Shown: in pieces, positions 8,107-16,489 of the stretch
How the letters are laid out: each line of letters begins with the position of its first letter
How positions within the stretch are numbered: the first letter of the stretch is position 1
DNA from: Silvimonas iriomotensis
Lineage (GTDB): Bacteria; Pseudomonadota; Gammaproteobacteria; Burkholderiales; Chitinibacteraceae
Assembly: GCF_014645535.1 (NCBI RefSeq)
Contig: NZ_BMLX01000008.1
Location: forward strand, 1 to 64,000
DNA: 64,000 nt
Direction: 5' to 3'
The notes under the pieces: model-generated
The model's database searches: none
Told to the model about the DNA's origin: nothing
The model's input: only the letters and a program-made list of their open reading frames with translations
Translations under genes and position numbers: made by a program

Positions 8107-8916
8107 ATGTCTGAACCCGTGTTCAACACGCCTGTTTTTATCCAGGAAATGAATGAAACGAGCGTGGATATTGTTGATGCGCCGTTCTTTTACAACAACG
8201 CCGGCCAGCCTGCGTACATGCGGCGGGATCAGTTGCCGTCCAGCGCGACAATCCTGACCGCGGCCGGGTCTGACCCGGCGTTGGCGCTGGGCAATGAGTA
8301 TGCGGTGCCTGAGATCATCGGGGTGAAGCAGACGCCGCCGTGGGGGGTGGAGACGCAACTGGGGCTGGCGGGGCAAGAGATTGAGTACCCGCCCATGTGG
8401 GCCACGCGTGAGGTTGCGGCGGCGTTTGGCATTACGCTGGTCGAGCCTGGGCAAGCGGTAGAGATCACCAGCCCGGTGAAAATCCTGCAGCAGATCGAGT
8501 ATGAATACGGCGTGTTTGCCGGGCACTGGTCGCCATACCAGAACACGGGCATGAATCTGTTGAGCGTGGTGTGTACTGATCTGGAACACCATGATTTCCC
8601 GCATGTATTTGCCAGTACAGACCCGCAGTTTCCTCTGGTGATCTCGGTGGGGCGTTACTGGCCGGCGCAGAAAAAAATCCGCGTGGCCGATCTGTGGGTG
8701 CCGCGCGGCAGTGCGTTGTATATCCCGCCGATGCCGGCACTGCCGGGCGCCGAATGTATTGATCTGCACAACAACCGCAATTCCGCCCGCGCCTGTTGGG
8801 GTGATATCCACCAGAACACGCTGGTGACCCACACGCTGTTGCAGAACAAGGGTGGCTTTTTTTACTGGTTCTGGAACGCCAAACCCACCGTGCACAGCCA
8901 TCTGTCTCACCGTTGA
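8107..8916 (+). CDS. Conserved-looking protein of unknown function (269 residues)
   Basis: Not recognised. The reading frame is clean, with strong third-position GC bias typical of real genes here, and it starts with ATG just after CAAGCC. There is no signal peptide or transmembrane helix. The protein is rich in aromatic residues, especially Trp, and has clusters such as EHHDFPHVF (about 161-169), GRYWPAQKKIRVADLWVPRG and a His-rich end (HSHLSHR). The high aromatic content and beta-type pattern suggest a compact beta fold. A diguanylate cyclase gene follows 63 bases later in the same direction, and co-transcription is possible. Confidence 0.65.
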   Translation: MSEPVFNTPVFIQEMNETSVDIVDAPFFYNNAGQPAYMRRDQLPSSATILTAAGSDPALALGNEYAVPEIIGVKQTPPWGVETQLGLAGQEIEYPPMWATREVAAAFGITLVEPGQAVEITSPVKILQQIEYEYGVFAGHWSPYQNTGMNLLSVVCTDLEHHDFPHVFASTDPQFPLVISVGRYWPAQKKIRVADLWVPRGSALYIPPMPALPGAECIDLHNNRNSARACWGDIHQNTLVTHTLLQNKGGFFYWFWNAKPTVHSHLSHR

Positions 8917-8979
8917 TCGCGCTCATTGACCACACCACAAGAACGGCCCAAGCCGCTTATTGCTCAGGGAAAACACCAT

Positions 8980-9921
8980 ATGTCAGACCTTCATGATCTT
9001 CAAAGCGACAGCGCGGTTTACAAGACCTTGCTGGAATCCACCCAGGCCATCCCCTGGAAAATTGACTGGGCGAGCATGAAGTTTGCCTATATCGGTCCGC
9101 AGATCGAGCCCTTGCTGGGCTGGAGCCAGGAAAGCTGGGTATCGGCCGAGGACTGGGCCATGCGCATTCACCCGGATGACCGTGATTACGTGGTCAACTT
9201 TTGTATCTCGCAATCCAAGCTGGGGGTCGATCACGAGGCCGACTACCGCGCGCTGACCAAAGACAACGGTTATGTGTGGATTCGCGATGTGGTGCATGTG
9301 GTGCGCGGTGAAAACGGCGAGGCAGAGTCTTTGATCGGTTTCATGTTCGATATCAGCGAGCGCAAGAAAACCGAAGAAAAACTGATCAGCCTGCAGCGCG
9401 AACTGGAAGCGCTGTCGTTCAAGGATGGCCTGACCGGCATTGCCAACCGCCGCCGGTTTGATGCCAGCCTGGAAGTGGAATGGGGCAATGCCCAGCGCGG
9501 CAACCAGCCGCTAAGCCTGATCGTGCTTGATATCGACTTCTTCAAGCAGTTCAACGATGTATACGGCCATATTGTCGGGGATAAATGCCTGACCAACGTG
9601 GCGCAAACCCTGGCGCTGGCCATTGCCGGCCCGCGGGACATAGCGGCGCGGTTTGGTGGCGAGGAGTTTGTGATTCTGCTGCCTGAAACCGACGCCCATG
9701 GCGCGCGTGAAGTGGCCGAACGTTGTGAGCGGCTGATCGAGAAACTGAAGATCGTGCATGAGAAATCCGGCGGCAGCGGTTTTGTGACGGTCAGCATGGG
9801 CGTGGGCACGATCACCCCGGCAGAAGGTCAGTCTGCAACAGACTTTGTGCAGGCCGTCGACAAGCTGCTGTACGCGGCCAAGCAAAACGGCCGTAACCGG
9901 ATTGAGGCAGCCAGCCTGTAA
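8980..9921 (+). CDS. PAS-GGDEF diguanylate cyclase
   Basis: The start at 8980 follows GGGA; a TTG-started extension upstream is less likely. The 313-residue soluble protein has a PAS/PAC sensor (about 18-140: QAIPWKIDW, then GFMFDISERKKTEE at the PAC end), a short helix, then a GGDEF domain (about 150-312). The active-site loop is GGEEF (226-230) after ARF, with DGLTGIANRRRFD at the domain entry, so it should make cyclic di-GMP from two GTP. The inhibitory I-site, normally R-x-x-D just upstream of GGEEF, reads GPRD here, so the Arg is missing and product feedback may be absent. Its signal is unknown. Confidence 0.92.
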   Translation: MSDLHDLQSDSAVYKTLLESTQAIPWKIDWASMKFAYIGPQIEPLLGWSQESWVSAEDWAMRIHPDDRDYVVNFCISQSKLGVDHEADYRALTKDNGYVWIRDVVHVVRGENGEAESLIGFMFDISERKKTEEKLISLQRELEALSFKDGLTGIANRRRFDASLEVEWGNAQRGNQPLSLIVLDIDFFKQFNDVYGHIVGDKCLTNVAQTLALAIAGPRDIAARFGGEEFVILLPETDAHGAREVAERCERLIEKLKIVHEKSGGSGFVTVSMGVGTITPAEGQSATDFVQAVDKLLYAAKQNGRNRIEAASL

Positions 9922-9939
9922 CCCGCCAGCGCGCGCAAG

Positions 9940-9972
9940 GCGTGGCAGGTGCGTTGCTGGTACCTGCCACGC
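9940..9972 (+). terminator. Strong 11-bp hairpin after the diguanylate cyclase
   Basis: GCGTGGCAGGT (9940-9950) and ACCTGCCACGC (9962-9972) form a perfect 11-bp stem with an 11-base loop, 18 bases after the stop codon. There is no T tract, so it may be a Rho-protecting 3' hairpin or a protein-binding palindrome. A TTGACA box begins 2 bases later. Confidence 0.5.
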
Positions 9973-9973
9973 G

Positions 9974-10017
9974 TTGACATTGGCATAGTCCGCCATCAGG
10001 ATATGAAAACGTTTGCA
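9974..10017 (+). promoter_or_regulatory. Candidate chitinase promoter with LacI-family-like operator
   Basis: A perfect TTGACA -35 lies at 9974-9979. The -10 is poor: CAGGAT at 9997-10002 with a 17-base spacer, or the neighbouring GGATAT. Immediately downstream, 10004-10017 reads TGAAAACGTTTGCA, an A/T-flanked AACGTT core typical of LacI/GalR-family operators. The same 14 bases occur in reverse complement at 45623-45636 upstream of a secreted glucanase gene. Chitinase starts about 196 bases further on, so the leader would be long. Confidence 0.4.
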
Positions 10018-10212
10018 TGATCAAGGCCCTGTGTCTGTTCGAGCGGGCCTGAATCAGCGGCAATACACACTGGTTTTTGCCTGGTATTACACATAACAGC
10101 GCCAGGCAAATGCGGGGCACAGCAAGATCGGTCGGGTCACGATCAGGCGGGTTTCGCGCGGTGAGGTTGTCGCGCAGACGGTTGAATATTCTTCCAAGGA
10201 TGGAGACTTGTC

Positions 10213-11751
10213 ATGAGAAACACCCTGTTTCCGCGCCGGCTTGCTGCCAGCGCGGCGCTTGCGCTATTGCCTGCAGCCGTGTTCGCTGCATACCCGGCCT
10301 GGCAAGCCGATACGTACTACGCCGCCGGCACGGTGGTGCTGTACAACGGGCATGATTACAAAGCCGTAGTCAGCCAGACCGATTACAGCGGCACCGGCTG
10401 GAACCCGACGGTGGCCTCGTTGTGGACCGATCTGGGCGCGGATACCGGCGGCACGCCAACCCCTGCGCCGACACCGGCACCAACGCCGGCACCCACACCG
10501 GTACCAACGCCAGCCCCGACGCCCGCACCGACACCTGCACCTACCCCCGCTCCCACACCTGCGCCGACACCGGCCCCGACGCCGTCGTCGGGGTGTTATG
10601 CCGCGTGGAGCAGCAGCACGGCGTACTCGACCGGGGCACAGGTCAGCTACAACGGCGTGAACTATCAGGCCGCGTACTGGACGCAGGGCAATAACCCGTC
10701 GACCACCAGCGGCGCGGCCGGCAGCGGCCAGCCGTGGATTGTTGTGGGCAATTGCGGTGGCAGCACGCCAACGCCAACGCCAACCCCCACGCCGACACCT
10801 ACTCCAACGCCGACCCCGACGCCCACGCCCGCCCCCACCCCGTCATCCGGCGGTTATCGCTTTGCACCGTATGTCGATGTCAGCGGCAGTTTTGATCCGA
10901 TTGGCTGGTCACAAGCCACCAGCCAGAAATACCTGACGCTGGCGTTCTTCAATTCCAGCGGCGGTTGCGCGGGTCAATGGCCGATCGACAGCGCGACGAT
11001 CCTGTCCAAAACCCAGGGTCTGCAAGCGTTGGGCGGTAATGTGATCCTGTCGTCCGGTGGCTGGAATGCGCTGGATATCGCCCGTCAGTGCAGCACTGCG
11101 CAGGCCGTGGCCACGGTCTATCAGACTGAACTGGACCGGCTGGGCACCACGCACCTGGATCTGGATGCAGAAGCGGGCGATCAGCAGAACAATCTGGACA
11201 CCACGGTGGTGGATCGTCGCAGCGCGGCGGTGAAGATTCTGCAAGACACCTACGCTGCCCGCGGCCAGACGCTGACGGTGTCGTTCACGCTGGCGGTCAA
11301 CCCGGTCAACGGCATTCCGTCCGACAGTTTCTATGTGCTGCAATCAGCCAGGAACGCGGGCGCGCGCATTGATCTGGTCAACCTGATGATCATGGATTAC
11401 TACGATGGCGGCGCGTCGTCCGGCCAGATGGGCGCGCGTTCAGACCAGGCGCTGCAACTGGCGTTCAACCAGATCAAATCCCTGCTGCCGGGCAAGACCG
11501 ACGCGCAGTACTGGGCCATGATCGGCGCCACGGCCATGATTGGTCAGAATGACGACTCGACAGAGGTCTTTACCTTGACCGATGCCCAGACCGTGCGCAA
11601 CTTTGCCACGCAAAACGGCATGGGCCGGCTGGCGTTCTGGTCGCTGGGCCGCGACAACGGCAACTGCGCCGGTAGCACCACCGCCAACTGGCAATGCAGC
11701 GGTATCTCGCAAAGCTTGTGGAGCTTCACCAACATCTTTGGCGGGTTCTGA
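10213..11751 (+). CDS. Secreted GH18 chitinase with two CBM5/12 modules
   Basis: 512 residues. Sec signal peptide about 1-25 (ending AAVFA); CBM5/12 module about 27-76 with the YPAW...YNGHDYKA pattern; PTPA linker about 81-124; second CBM5/12 about 128-181 ([19 protein letters not shown]); pure PT linker about 184-210; GH18 domain about 215-512. The catalytic D-x-D-x-E motif is LDLDAE with Asp316, Asp318 and Glu320. It should hydrolyse beta-1,4 bonds of chitin outside the cell, with the modules binding the polymer. The linker codes for tandem DNA repeats that could vary in number. It is monocistronic with its own terminator. A close terminal CBM occurs on the phospholipase C at 48155. Confidence 0.95.
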   Translation: MRNTLFPRRLAASAALALLPAAVFAAYPAWQADTYYAAGTVVLYNGHDYKAVVSQTDYSGTGWNPTVASLWTDLGADTGGTPTPAPTPAPTPAPTPVPTPAPTPAPTPAPTPAPTPAPTPAPTPSSGCYAAWSSSTAYSTGAQVSYNGVNYQAAYWTQGNNPSTTSGAAGSGQPWIVVGNCGGSTPTPTPTPTPTPTPTPTPTPTPAPTPSSGGYRFAPYVDVSGSFDPIGWSQATSQKYLTLAFFNSSGGCAGQWPIDSATILSKTQGLQALGGNVILSSGGWNALDIARQCSTAQAVATVYQTELDRLGTTHLDLDAEAGDQQNNLDTTVVDRRSAAVKILQDTYAARGQTLTVSFTLAVNPVNGIPSDSFYVLQSARNAGARIDLVNLMIMDYYDGGASSGQMGARSDQALQLAFNQIKSLLPGKTDAQYWAMIGATAMIGQNDDSTEVFTLTDAQTVRNFATQNGMGRLAFWSLGRDNGNCAGSTTANWQCSGISQSLWSFTNIFGGF

Positions 11752-11770
11752 TCACGTCTGAGTGACCAGC

Positions 11771-11803
11771 AAAAAGGGGCACCGTTGAGGTGCCCCTTTT
11801 TTT
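11771..11803 (+). terminator. Intrinsic terminator of the chitinase gene
   Basis: AAAAGGGGCACC, a 5-base loop GTTGA, then GGTGCCCC followed by seven T, 20 bases after the chitinase stop. The A-rich left arm means it can also stop transcripts of the convergent beta-propeller gene ending at 11819. Confidence 0.9.
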
Positions 11804-11818
11804 GCGCCTGCCGCCTGG

Positions 11819-12466
11819 TCAGGCTGGCGTTTTGGCGGCGGGGTGCTTTACCACGCGGATTTTGCCGCTGGTGCCGCCACCGCAAAAGAACCGGTCAGCG
11901 CCGTTGGATTCCAGCCCGGATACGCCAGTACCCGCCGGCATTTCCAGCACTTCCAGCACTTTGCCGGTGTGCGCGTCGATATGGTTCAGCCCGCTCTCCT
12001 CGCCCTCCCACGTGCCGTGCCACAACTCGCCCCCCACCCAGGTCACCCCGGTGACAAAGCGGTTGGTTTCCAGCGTCTTCAATATCTTGCCGGTGTCCGG
12101 ATCAACCTGGTGAATCTTGCGATCCCGATACACGCCCACCCACAAAGAGCCCTCGGCCCACGCCATGCCGGAATCCCCGCCATCACCCGGCGCCGGAATG
12201 GTATTGAGTACCTGGCCGGTTTGCGGGTCGATCTTGTGGATGTGCTTTTCTGCAATCTGATAAAGGTGCTGGCCATCAAACGCGGTGCCGGCATCAGCCG
12301 GTGTCGGCACCGCCCGCACGGTTTTGCCACTGACCAGATCGAGTGCGTTCACCTGGTTGCCGCTGGCAAACCACACTTGTTCGCCATCCCAGGTGACACC
12401 GTGAATGGCCGGGTTGCCCTCAAACGGGCCGTATTCCTGAATGATTTCTGCCTTGGCGTGTTTCAT
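11819..12466 (-). CDS. Beta-propeller protein (Vgb/YVTN-like repeats)
   Basis: The start was set at 12466, where AAGGAG precedes ATG by 9 bases; the longer frame has none. The 215-residue cytoplasmic protein consists of about five repeated blades marked by recurring D-x-x-TG-K/Q-V/I-L (DLVSGKTV, DPQTGQVL, DPDTGKIL, DAHTGKVL) and GVTWDGEQVWFA / GMAWAEGSLWVG strands. This is a streptogramin-lyase-like or glutamine-cyclotransferase-like propeller. No catalytic His triad of Vgb is obvious. Its upstream neighbour on the same strand is a winged-helix regulator and the DUF899 gene lies beyond, so the three may form one functional group. Confidence 0.75.
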   Translation of the reverse strand: MKHAKAEIIQEYGPFEGNPAIHGVTWDGEQVWFASGNQVNALDLVSGKTVRAVPTPADAGTAFDGQHLYQIAEKHIHKIDPQTGQVLNTIPAPGDGGDSGMAWAEGSLWVGVYRDRKIHQVDPDTGKILKTLETNRFVTGVTWVGGELWHGTWEGEESGLNHIDAHTGKVLEVLEMPAGTGVSGLESNGADRFFCGGGTSGKIRVVKHPAAKTPA

Positions 12467-12497
12467 GCGCGCTGCTCCTTGTACTGGATTGACGCCT

Positions 12498-13724
12498 TCA
12501 TCCTGGCATGTCGGCAAACGGGGCCGGGAGTAACAAGGTCGTCGCGAATCCGGGCATCGGCGGGTTCAACCAGCGGCGCGCCCGGCCTTGTCCGAAATAC
12601 TGCACCTTGCCTGCGGCATTGAGCGAATCCAGCGCGCGTTGCACGGTGCGCTGGCTGGTACCCAGCGCCAAGGCCAGGGCAGAACTGGACCAGGACTCGC
12701 CATCGGTCAGCAGCGCCAGCACGGCGGCGTTGGCGTCTTCAACCGTGGGGGCCAGCACGGCGACCTCCCGGGTGTAGCGCGGCACCAGCACAAAACCCTG
12801 CCGGGTGGCCTGGATATCCGCCGCAGGGTGCAGCAATTTGCGCAGGCGCCCTACTTCAACCCGCAAGCGCGCGCGGTGGGTGTCATCCGGATGGCGAATG
12901 CGGAACGCGCCGGCAATCAGCGCATCACGCGGGGCATCGGCCGGCCAGGCTTCGCCCAGCATGCGCGCCAGCACAAACAAAATAGGGCGCGTTGCCAGGT
13001 TGATGGTCTGCGTGGCATCGCGCACGCAGTTGCGACATGCGTCGACCAGCAAGACCGGCGTTTTTTGCAGGGCTTCGATCTCATCAAGCCGCAAGGTTTG
13101 CATGCGGCCCTGGGTGATCAGACGCGCGGCCGGGGCGTCCAGCAAACGCGCGGCGGCGGCGATTTCTGCCATCAGCGCACCAATGCGCGCATCGGCCGCA
13201 GCTTGCGCGGCGTTGGCCAGCGCCACCCGGGCCGCGCTGCTGTGCAAGCGGCGCATGGCAATGCCAGCCTCAATCAACCCGTGCACGGCACGCAGCGCGG
13301 GCGGCAGGGTTTGGGCCGCTACCGTCTGCAGGGCGTGTTCGGCTTCTGGCAGGCGGCCCAGCAACAACAAGCGGCGCAAGATGACAAACTGCGCGTGCGC
13401 GGCGTTAAAGCGGTCGCCATGCGTGGTCAGGGTGGCCTGCGCCACTTCCAGCGCTTTGGTCGGCCAGGTGAGATCACGCGCGGCTAGGGCGATTTCGGCC
13501 TCTGCCACCACACAGCGCGCCCGCGCTACGGCTTCTTTGGGGCCGAAGCCTTGTGCCGCGCGCCGCAATAATTGCCGGGCGCGGGGCAAGTCGCCCAGTT
13601 GCGCCATGGCAATGCCGCGCAGCGCCAGCGCCGGCGGGTCTTCCCGCAACGCCACGCGGTTGAGCGCGCCCAGCGCATCGCCCGTGGCCAGCGCCCGCGC
13701 CGCCGCAGTGATCAGCGAATCCAT
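12498..13724 (-). CDS. TPR-like protein with C-terminal helix-turn-helix (putative regulator)
   Basis: The 408-residue protein has an alanine-rich helical N-terminal half with TPR-like repeats (about 1-225; ARALATGDALGALNRVAL, AMAQLGDLPRARQLLRRAA). A central winged-helix segment resembling OmpR/BTAD DNA-binding domains follows (about 235-320; RARLRVEVGRLRKLL), then a second C-terminal HTH (about 345-395; SSSALALALGTSQRTVQRALDSLNAAGKVQYFG). It likely senses a partner via the repeats and regulates nearby genes. It is 31 bases upstream of the beta-propeller gene on the same strand and divergent from DUF899/DUF2182/PhyH, so these are candidate targets. Confidence 0.72.
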   Translation of the reverse strand: MDSLITAAARALATGDALGALNRVALREDPPALALRGIAMAQLGDLPRARQLLRRAAQGFGPKEAVARARCVVAEAEIALAARDLTWPTKALEVAQATLTTHGDRFNAAHAQFVILRRLLLLGRLPEAEHALQTVAAQTLPPALRAVHGLIEAGIAMRRLHSSAARVALANAAQAAADARIGALMAEIAAAARLLDAPAARLITQGRMQTLRLDEIEALQKTPVLLVDACRNCVRDATQTINLATRPILFVLARMLGEAWPADAPRDALIAGAFRIRHPDDTHRARLRVEVGRLRKLLHPAADIQATRQGFVLVPRYTREVAVLAPTVEDANAAVLALLTDGESWSSSALALALGTSQRTVQRALDSLNAAGKVQYFGQGRARRWLNPPMPGFATTLLLPAPFADMPG

Positions 13725-13931
13725 GGCTTCAATCCGAATCCCGCCACACTTGTCACTCCTGGCTCCTGGGTGTCTGCGCCTAGTCTAGGGCCTGTTCATC
13801 CGCTTTTCATCATCGCCGGCATTGCGGGGCGGAGAAAAGCAGCTGGGCAGGCTCTCAAGCAATACGGCGTTTGCGGCAAACCCGCCGCAACACGGATCGC
13901 GTACGGAAGACACACCCAAGGAGAAACGATC

Positions 13932-14729
13932 ATGACCACGCATCACACTGGCACCCGGGAAGAATGGCTGGCGGCACGATTGAAACTGCTGGCGGCAGAG
14001 AAAGAACACACCCATCGCAGCGACGAACTGGCGCAGCAACGCCAGGCCCTGCCCTGGGTACGGGTCGACAAAGACTACCGCTTTGCCACCGAAAAAGGCG
14101 AAGCCACCTTGTCTGACCTGTTCGACGGCCGCACGCAACTGATGGTGTACCACTTCATGTACGGCCCGGATTACACCGCCGGCTGCCCGTCGTGCTCATC
14201 CATTGCCGATGGCTTTAACGGCATTGCCGTGCATCTGGCCAATCACGACATCACCCTGACGGCGATCTCCCGCGCGCCGCTGCTCAAGCTTCTGGCGTAT
14301 CGCAAGCGCATGGGCTGGACTTTCCCCTGGGCATCGGCCTACGGCGGCGAGTTCAACTATGACTACAACGCGGCGTTTACCGAAGAACAGCAACAACACA
14401 AGGGCATCGAGTACAACTATCAGAAAGAAGAACCCACCGGCCAGCCGAAGCTGTCCAGATCCATGCCGAGCTGGGACCAGCCCGACGGCATGAGCCCGGT
14501 TGCACAGATTGCCGCCGGCGTGGGCACTGATGTCCCCACCTTCACACGGGAACGCCCGGGCGTGAGTACATTCATCAAGGAAAACGGCGTGATCTATCAC
14601 ACCTATTCCGCCTACGCCCGCGGTCTGGATGGCCTGTGGGGCATGTACCAGTGGCTGGACCGTGCACCGCTGGGCCGCAATGAAAACAGCGTGTGGTGGC
14701 GCCGTCATGACGAGTACGCAGCAGCCTGA
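13932..14729 (+). CDS. DUF899 thioredoxin-like protein
   Basis: The start at 13932 follows AAGGAG (9 bases). 265 residues, matching the DUF899 family: REEWLAARLKLLAAEKEHTHRSDEL split near 8-32, PWVRVDKDYRF, TLSDLFDGRTQLMVYHFMYG, then CPSCSSIADG (C-x2-C near 90-93) and WTFPWASAYGGEFNYD. The family has a thioredoxin/AhpC-like fold; its reaction is not established. The gene overlaps the next reading frame by 23 bases and is divergent from the HTH regulator at 12498. Confidence 0.9.
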   Translation: MTTHHTGTREEWLAARLKLLAAEKEHTHRSDELAQQRQALPWVRVDKDYRFATEKGEATLSDLFDGRTQLMVYHFMYGPDYTAGCPSCSSIADGFNGIAVHLANHDITLTAISRAPLLKLLAYRKRMGWTFPWASAYGGEFNYDYNAAFTEEQQQHKGIEYNYQKEEPTGQPKLSRSMPSWDQPDGMSPVAQIAAGVGTDVPTFTRERPGVSTFIKENGVIYHTYSAYARGLDGLWGMYQWLDRAPLGRNENSVWWRRHDEYAAA

Positions 14730-15618
14730 GCGTGCTGTCACCGCGACGGGCGGGGCCGACCATGCCCTGCCCGCCGACGGCCCGACAGCCCGCATCGCCT
14801 TCTATGGCACGATGGCCCTGCTTTGCCTGCTTGCCTGGCTGGCAACGGCCCGCCTTTACACCCCCATGGCGGCCATGAGCGGCATGCCCATGCCCGGCGG
14901 CTGGACCATGTCGATGATGTGGATGCGCATGCCCGGCCAGAGCTGGATCAGCGCCGCAGCCGGATTCATGGCCATGTGGCTGTGGATGATGGCGGGCATG
15001 ATGCTGCCAGTGCTGGCGCCGGCCTTATGGCAACAACGCTGCACACTGGCCAGCCACAGCAGCCTGCGCAAGGCGTGGCTCAACCTTGTCACCGCCTGCG
15101 GCTACTTTCTGGTCTGGGCGCTTGCCGGGCTGATCATCTGGCTGGCCGGGCTGTGGCTGGCCGACCAGACCATGCGCTACCCGGCCCTGGCCCGCTGCGT
15201 CCCGCTGCTCAACGGCCTGGTGGTTGTGATGGCGGGTCTGGCCCAGTTCACTCGCCACAAAGCCCGGCTGCTACAACGCTGCCACGACGCGCCCTGTCAC
15301 CCCCACGCCAGCACCACGCGCGCTGCAGTATGGCAAGGCATCCGGCACGGCTGGCACTGCAATCTGTGCTGCGCCAATCTGACGCTGGTGCTGCTGGTCT
15401 GCGGCATGATGGATTGGGCCGTCATGCTGGCAGTGACGGCAGCCATTGTGCTGGAGCGCTGGCACAAGCGGCCCTGGGCAGCCAGCGCCATCGGCATCGT
15501 GTTGCTGGGCATCGGGCTGTGGTTAACGCTGCAGGCGGGCAGTCAGGCGGCATTGCCAGGCAGCGCGCATTACAGCAGGATGTGGGCGGTTTTATGCTCC
15601 AAGGATTGTTTCGTTTGA
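14707..15618 (+). CDS. DUF2182 integral membrane protein, putative metal-binding
   Basis: Starts inside the end of the DUF899 gene (ATG at 14707, 23-base overlap). The 303-residue protein has about six to seven transmembrane helices (near 28-45, 82-103, 128-150, 165-185, 235-252, 262-280). A Met-rich lumenal stretch, MSGMPMPGGWTMSMMWMRMP (about 54-73), and WMMAGMMLP resemble soft-metal ligands. HWHCNLCCANL-type Cys/His near 220-232 is the signature of the DUF2182 predicted metal-binding family. The C-terminus overlaps the PhyH gene start. A role in copper or other metal handling is inferred from the Met/Cys clusters. Confidence 0.85.
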   Translation: MTSTQQPERAVTATGGADHALPADGPTARIAFYGTMALLCLLAWLATARLYTPMAAMSGMPMPGGWTMSMMWMRMPGQSWISAAAGFMAMWLWMMAGMMLPVLAPALWQQRCTLASHSSLRKAWLNLVTACGYFLVWALAGLIIWLAGLWLADQTMRYPALARCVPLLNGLVVVMAGLAQFTRHKARLLQRCHDAPCHPHASTTRAAVWQGIRHGWHCNLCCANLTLVLLVCGMMDWAVMLAVTAAIVLERWHKRPWAASAIGIVLLGIGLWLTLQAGSQAALPGSAHYSRMWAVLCSKDCFV

Positions 15619-16304
15619 CCGACCACCACCTGTTAGCCGCCATCCAGGTCGCCCAATTCAAGGCAGATGGCTTTGTATGCATGGAAAACGTACTGTCCAG
15701 CGCCCAATGCGAGGCGCTGGCCCAGCTGGCCGGCCCGTTGTCTGGCGCGGGTGAGCGCAGCCTGCTGCAAGCCCCCTGGTGCGCCGATGTGGCCCGCTTG
15801 CTGCGGGAACACCTGCCGGAATTCATCCCCGCGGATCACGTCGCGGTGCAATGCACCCTCTATGAAAAAACCGGGCAGAAGAACGCGCTGGTCGCCGTAC
15901 ACCAGGACCTGAGCATTCCGGTCGCCAAGCGGTTTGATCACCCCTGGCTGGGCGGCTGGTCTGAAAAAGAAGGCACGATCTTCGTGCAACCACCCACCTC
16001 GGTACTGCGGCAGATGGTCGCGGTGCGGCTGCATCTGGACGATTGCCTGGAAACCGACGGCCCCTTGCGCCTCGTGCCCGGCACGCACCTGCTCGGGCGC
16101 ATTGAACAACCCACCGCCGTGGAACTGCGCCGCTCCCTGGGCGAAACCATCTGCGTCGCCCGCGCCGGCGACGTCCTCATCATGCGGCCACTGGCGCTGC
16201 ATTCATCGTCCCGCAGCAGCGGCACCAGCCGCCGCCGCGTACTGCATTTCGTCTTCGGACCACCCAAACTCCCGTTCGGGCTGGCCTGGCATGAGGCGGT
16301 GTAA
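15594..16304 (+). CDS. Phytanoyl-CoA dioxygenase (PhyH) family protein
   Basis: The start was chosen at 15594, giving a 25-base overlap with the preceding gene; the open frame extends much further upstream but only as a shadow of DUF2182. The 236-residue Fe(II)/2-oxoglutarate oxygenase shows the iron triad: His103-x-Asp105 in VHQDLSIP and distal His203 in RPLALHSSSRS, with an Arg shortly after (SRRR) as the likely 2-oxoglutarate ligand. DGPLRLVPGTH is the family's second conserved block. It would hydroxylate a small molecule or lipid; the substrate is unknown. It is translationally coupled to DUF899-DUF2182. Confidence 0.85.
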   Translation: MLQGLFRLTDHHLLAAIQVAQFKADGFVCMENVLSSAQCEALAQLAGPLSGAGERSLLQAPWCADVARLLREHLPEFIPADHVAVQCTLYEKTGQKNALVAVHQDLSIPVAKRFDHPWLGGWSEKEGTIFVQPPTSVLRQMVAVRLHLDDCLETDGPLRLVPGTHLLGRIEQPTAVELRRSLGETICVARAGDVLIMRPLALHSSSRSSGTSRRRVLHFVFGPPKLPFGLAWHEAV

Positions 16305-16372
16305 AACGTTTCATTAACAATCGTGGCTATGGCCGGAATCGTGGCTGTGCTCATAACCACACTCCCGCTGCG

Positions 16373-16489
16373 CATAGCTATGCCACGGCCACCAGTGTGG
16401 TCGACGATCTGGAAGCAGCCGGTCTTTTGCGAAAACTGGCGCGTCTGGCCCCGGTTCTGACCTACAAAACCCGCGGGGAGTGCTGCTGA
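16373..16489 (+). pseudogene. rtcB: C-terminal stump of RNA ligase rtcB
   Basis: In the frame ending at the TGA at 16487-16489, 38 codons read HSYATATSVVDDLEAAGLLR then a segment ending APVLTYKTRGECC. This resembles the C-terminus of the RtcB2 group, which ends in a (V/L)xTYKT-type strand. The stop overlaps the prfH start (TGATG), the coupling expected for an rtcB-prfH operon. Nothing of the roughly 350 upstream residues remains; the preceding DNA is the end of the PhyH gene. So rtcB has been deleted down to its 3' end. Confidence 0.6.

Noticed and set aside
10434-10860. Independent tandem DNA repeat
   Set aside because: The CCNAC-rich periodicity encodes the Pro-Thr linkers of the chitinase and is explained by the protein.
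14823-15593. N-terminal extension of the PhyH gene by 257 residues
   Set aside because: This part overlaps the DUF2182 gene in another frame, has an Arg/His/Gly composition typical of shadow frames, and PhyH homology begins at 15594.
16303-16315. Third copy of the AAACGTTT operator (TAAAACGTTTCA)
   Set aside because: It matches only the 8-base core, falls at the PhyH stop codon with no hydrolase gene nearby, and is likely chance.
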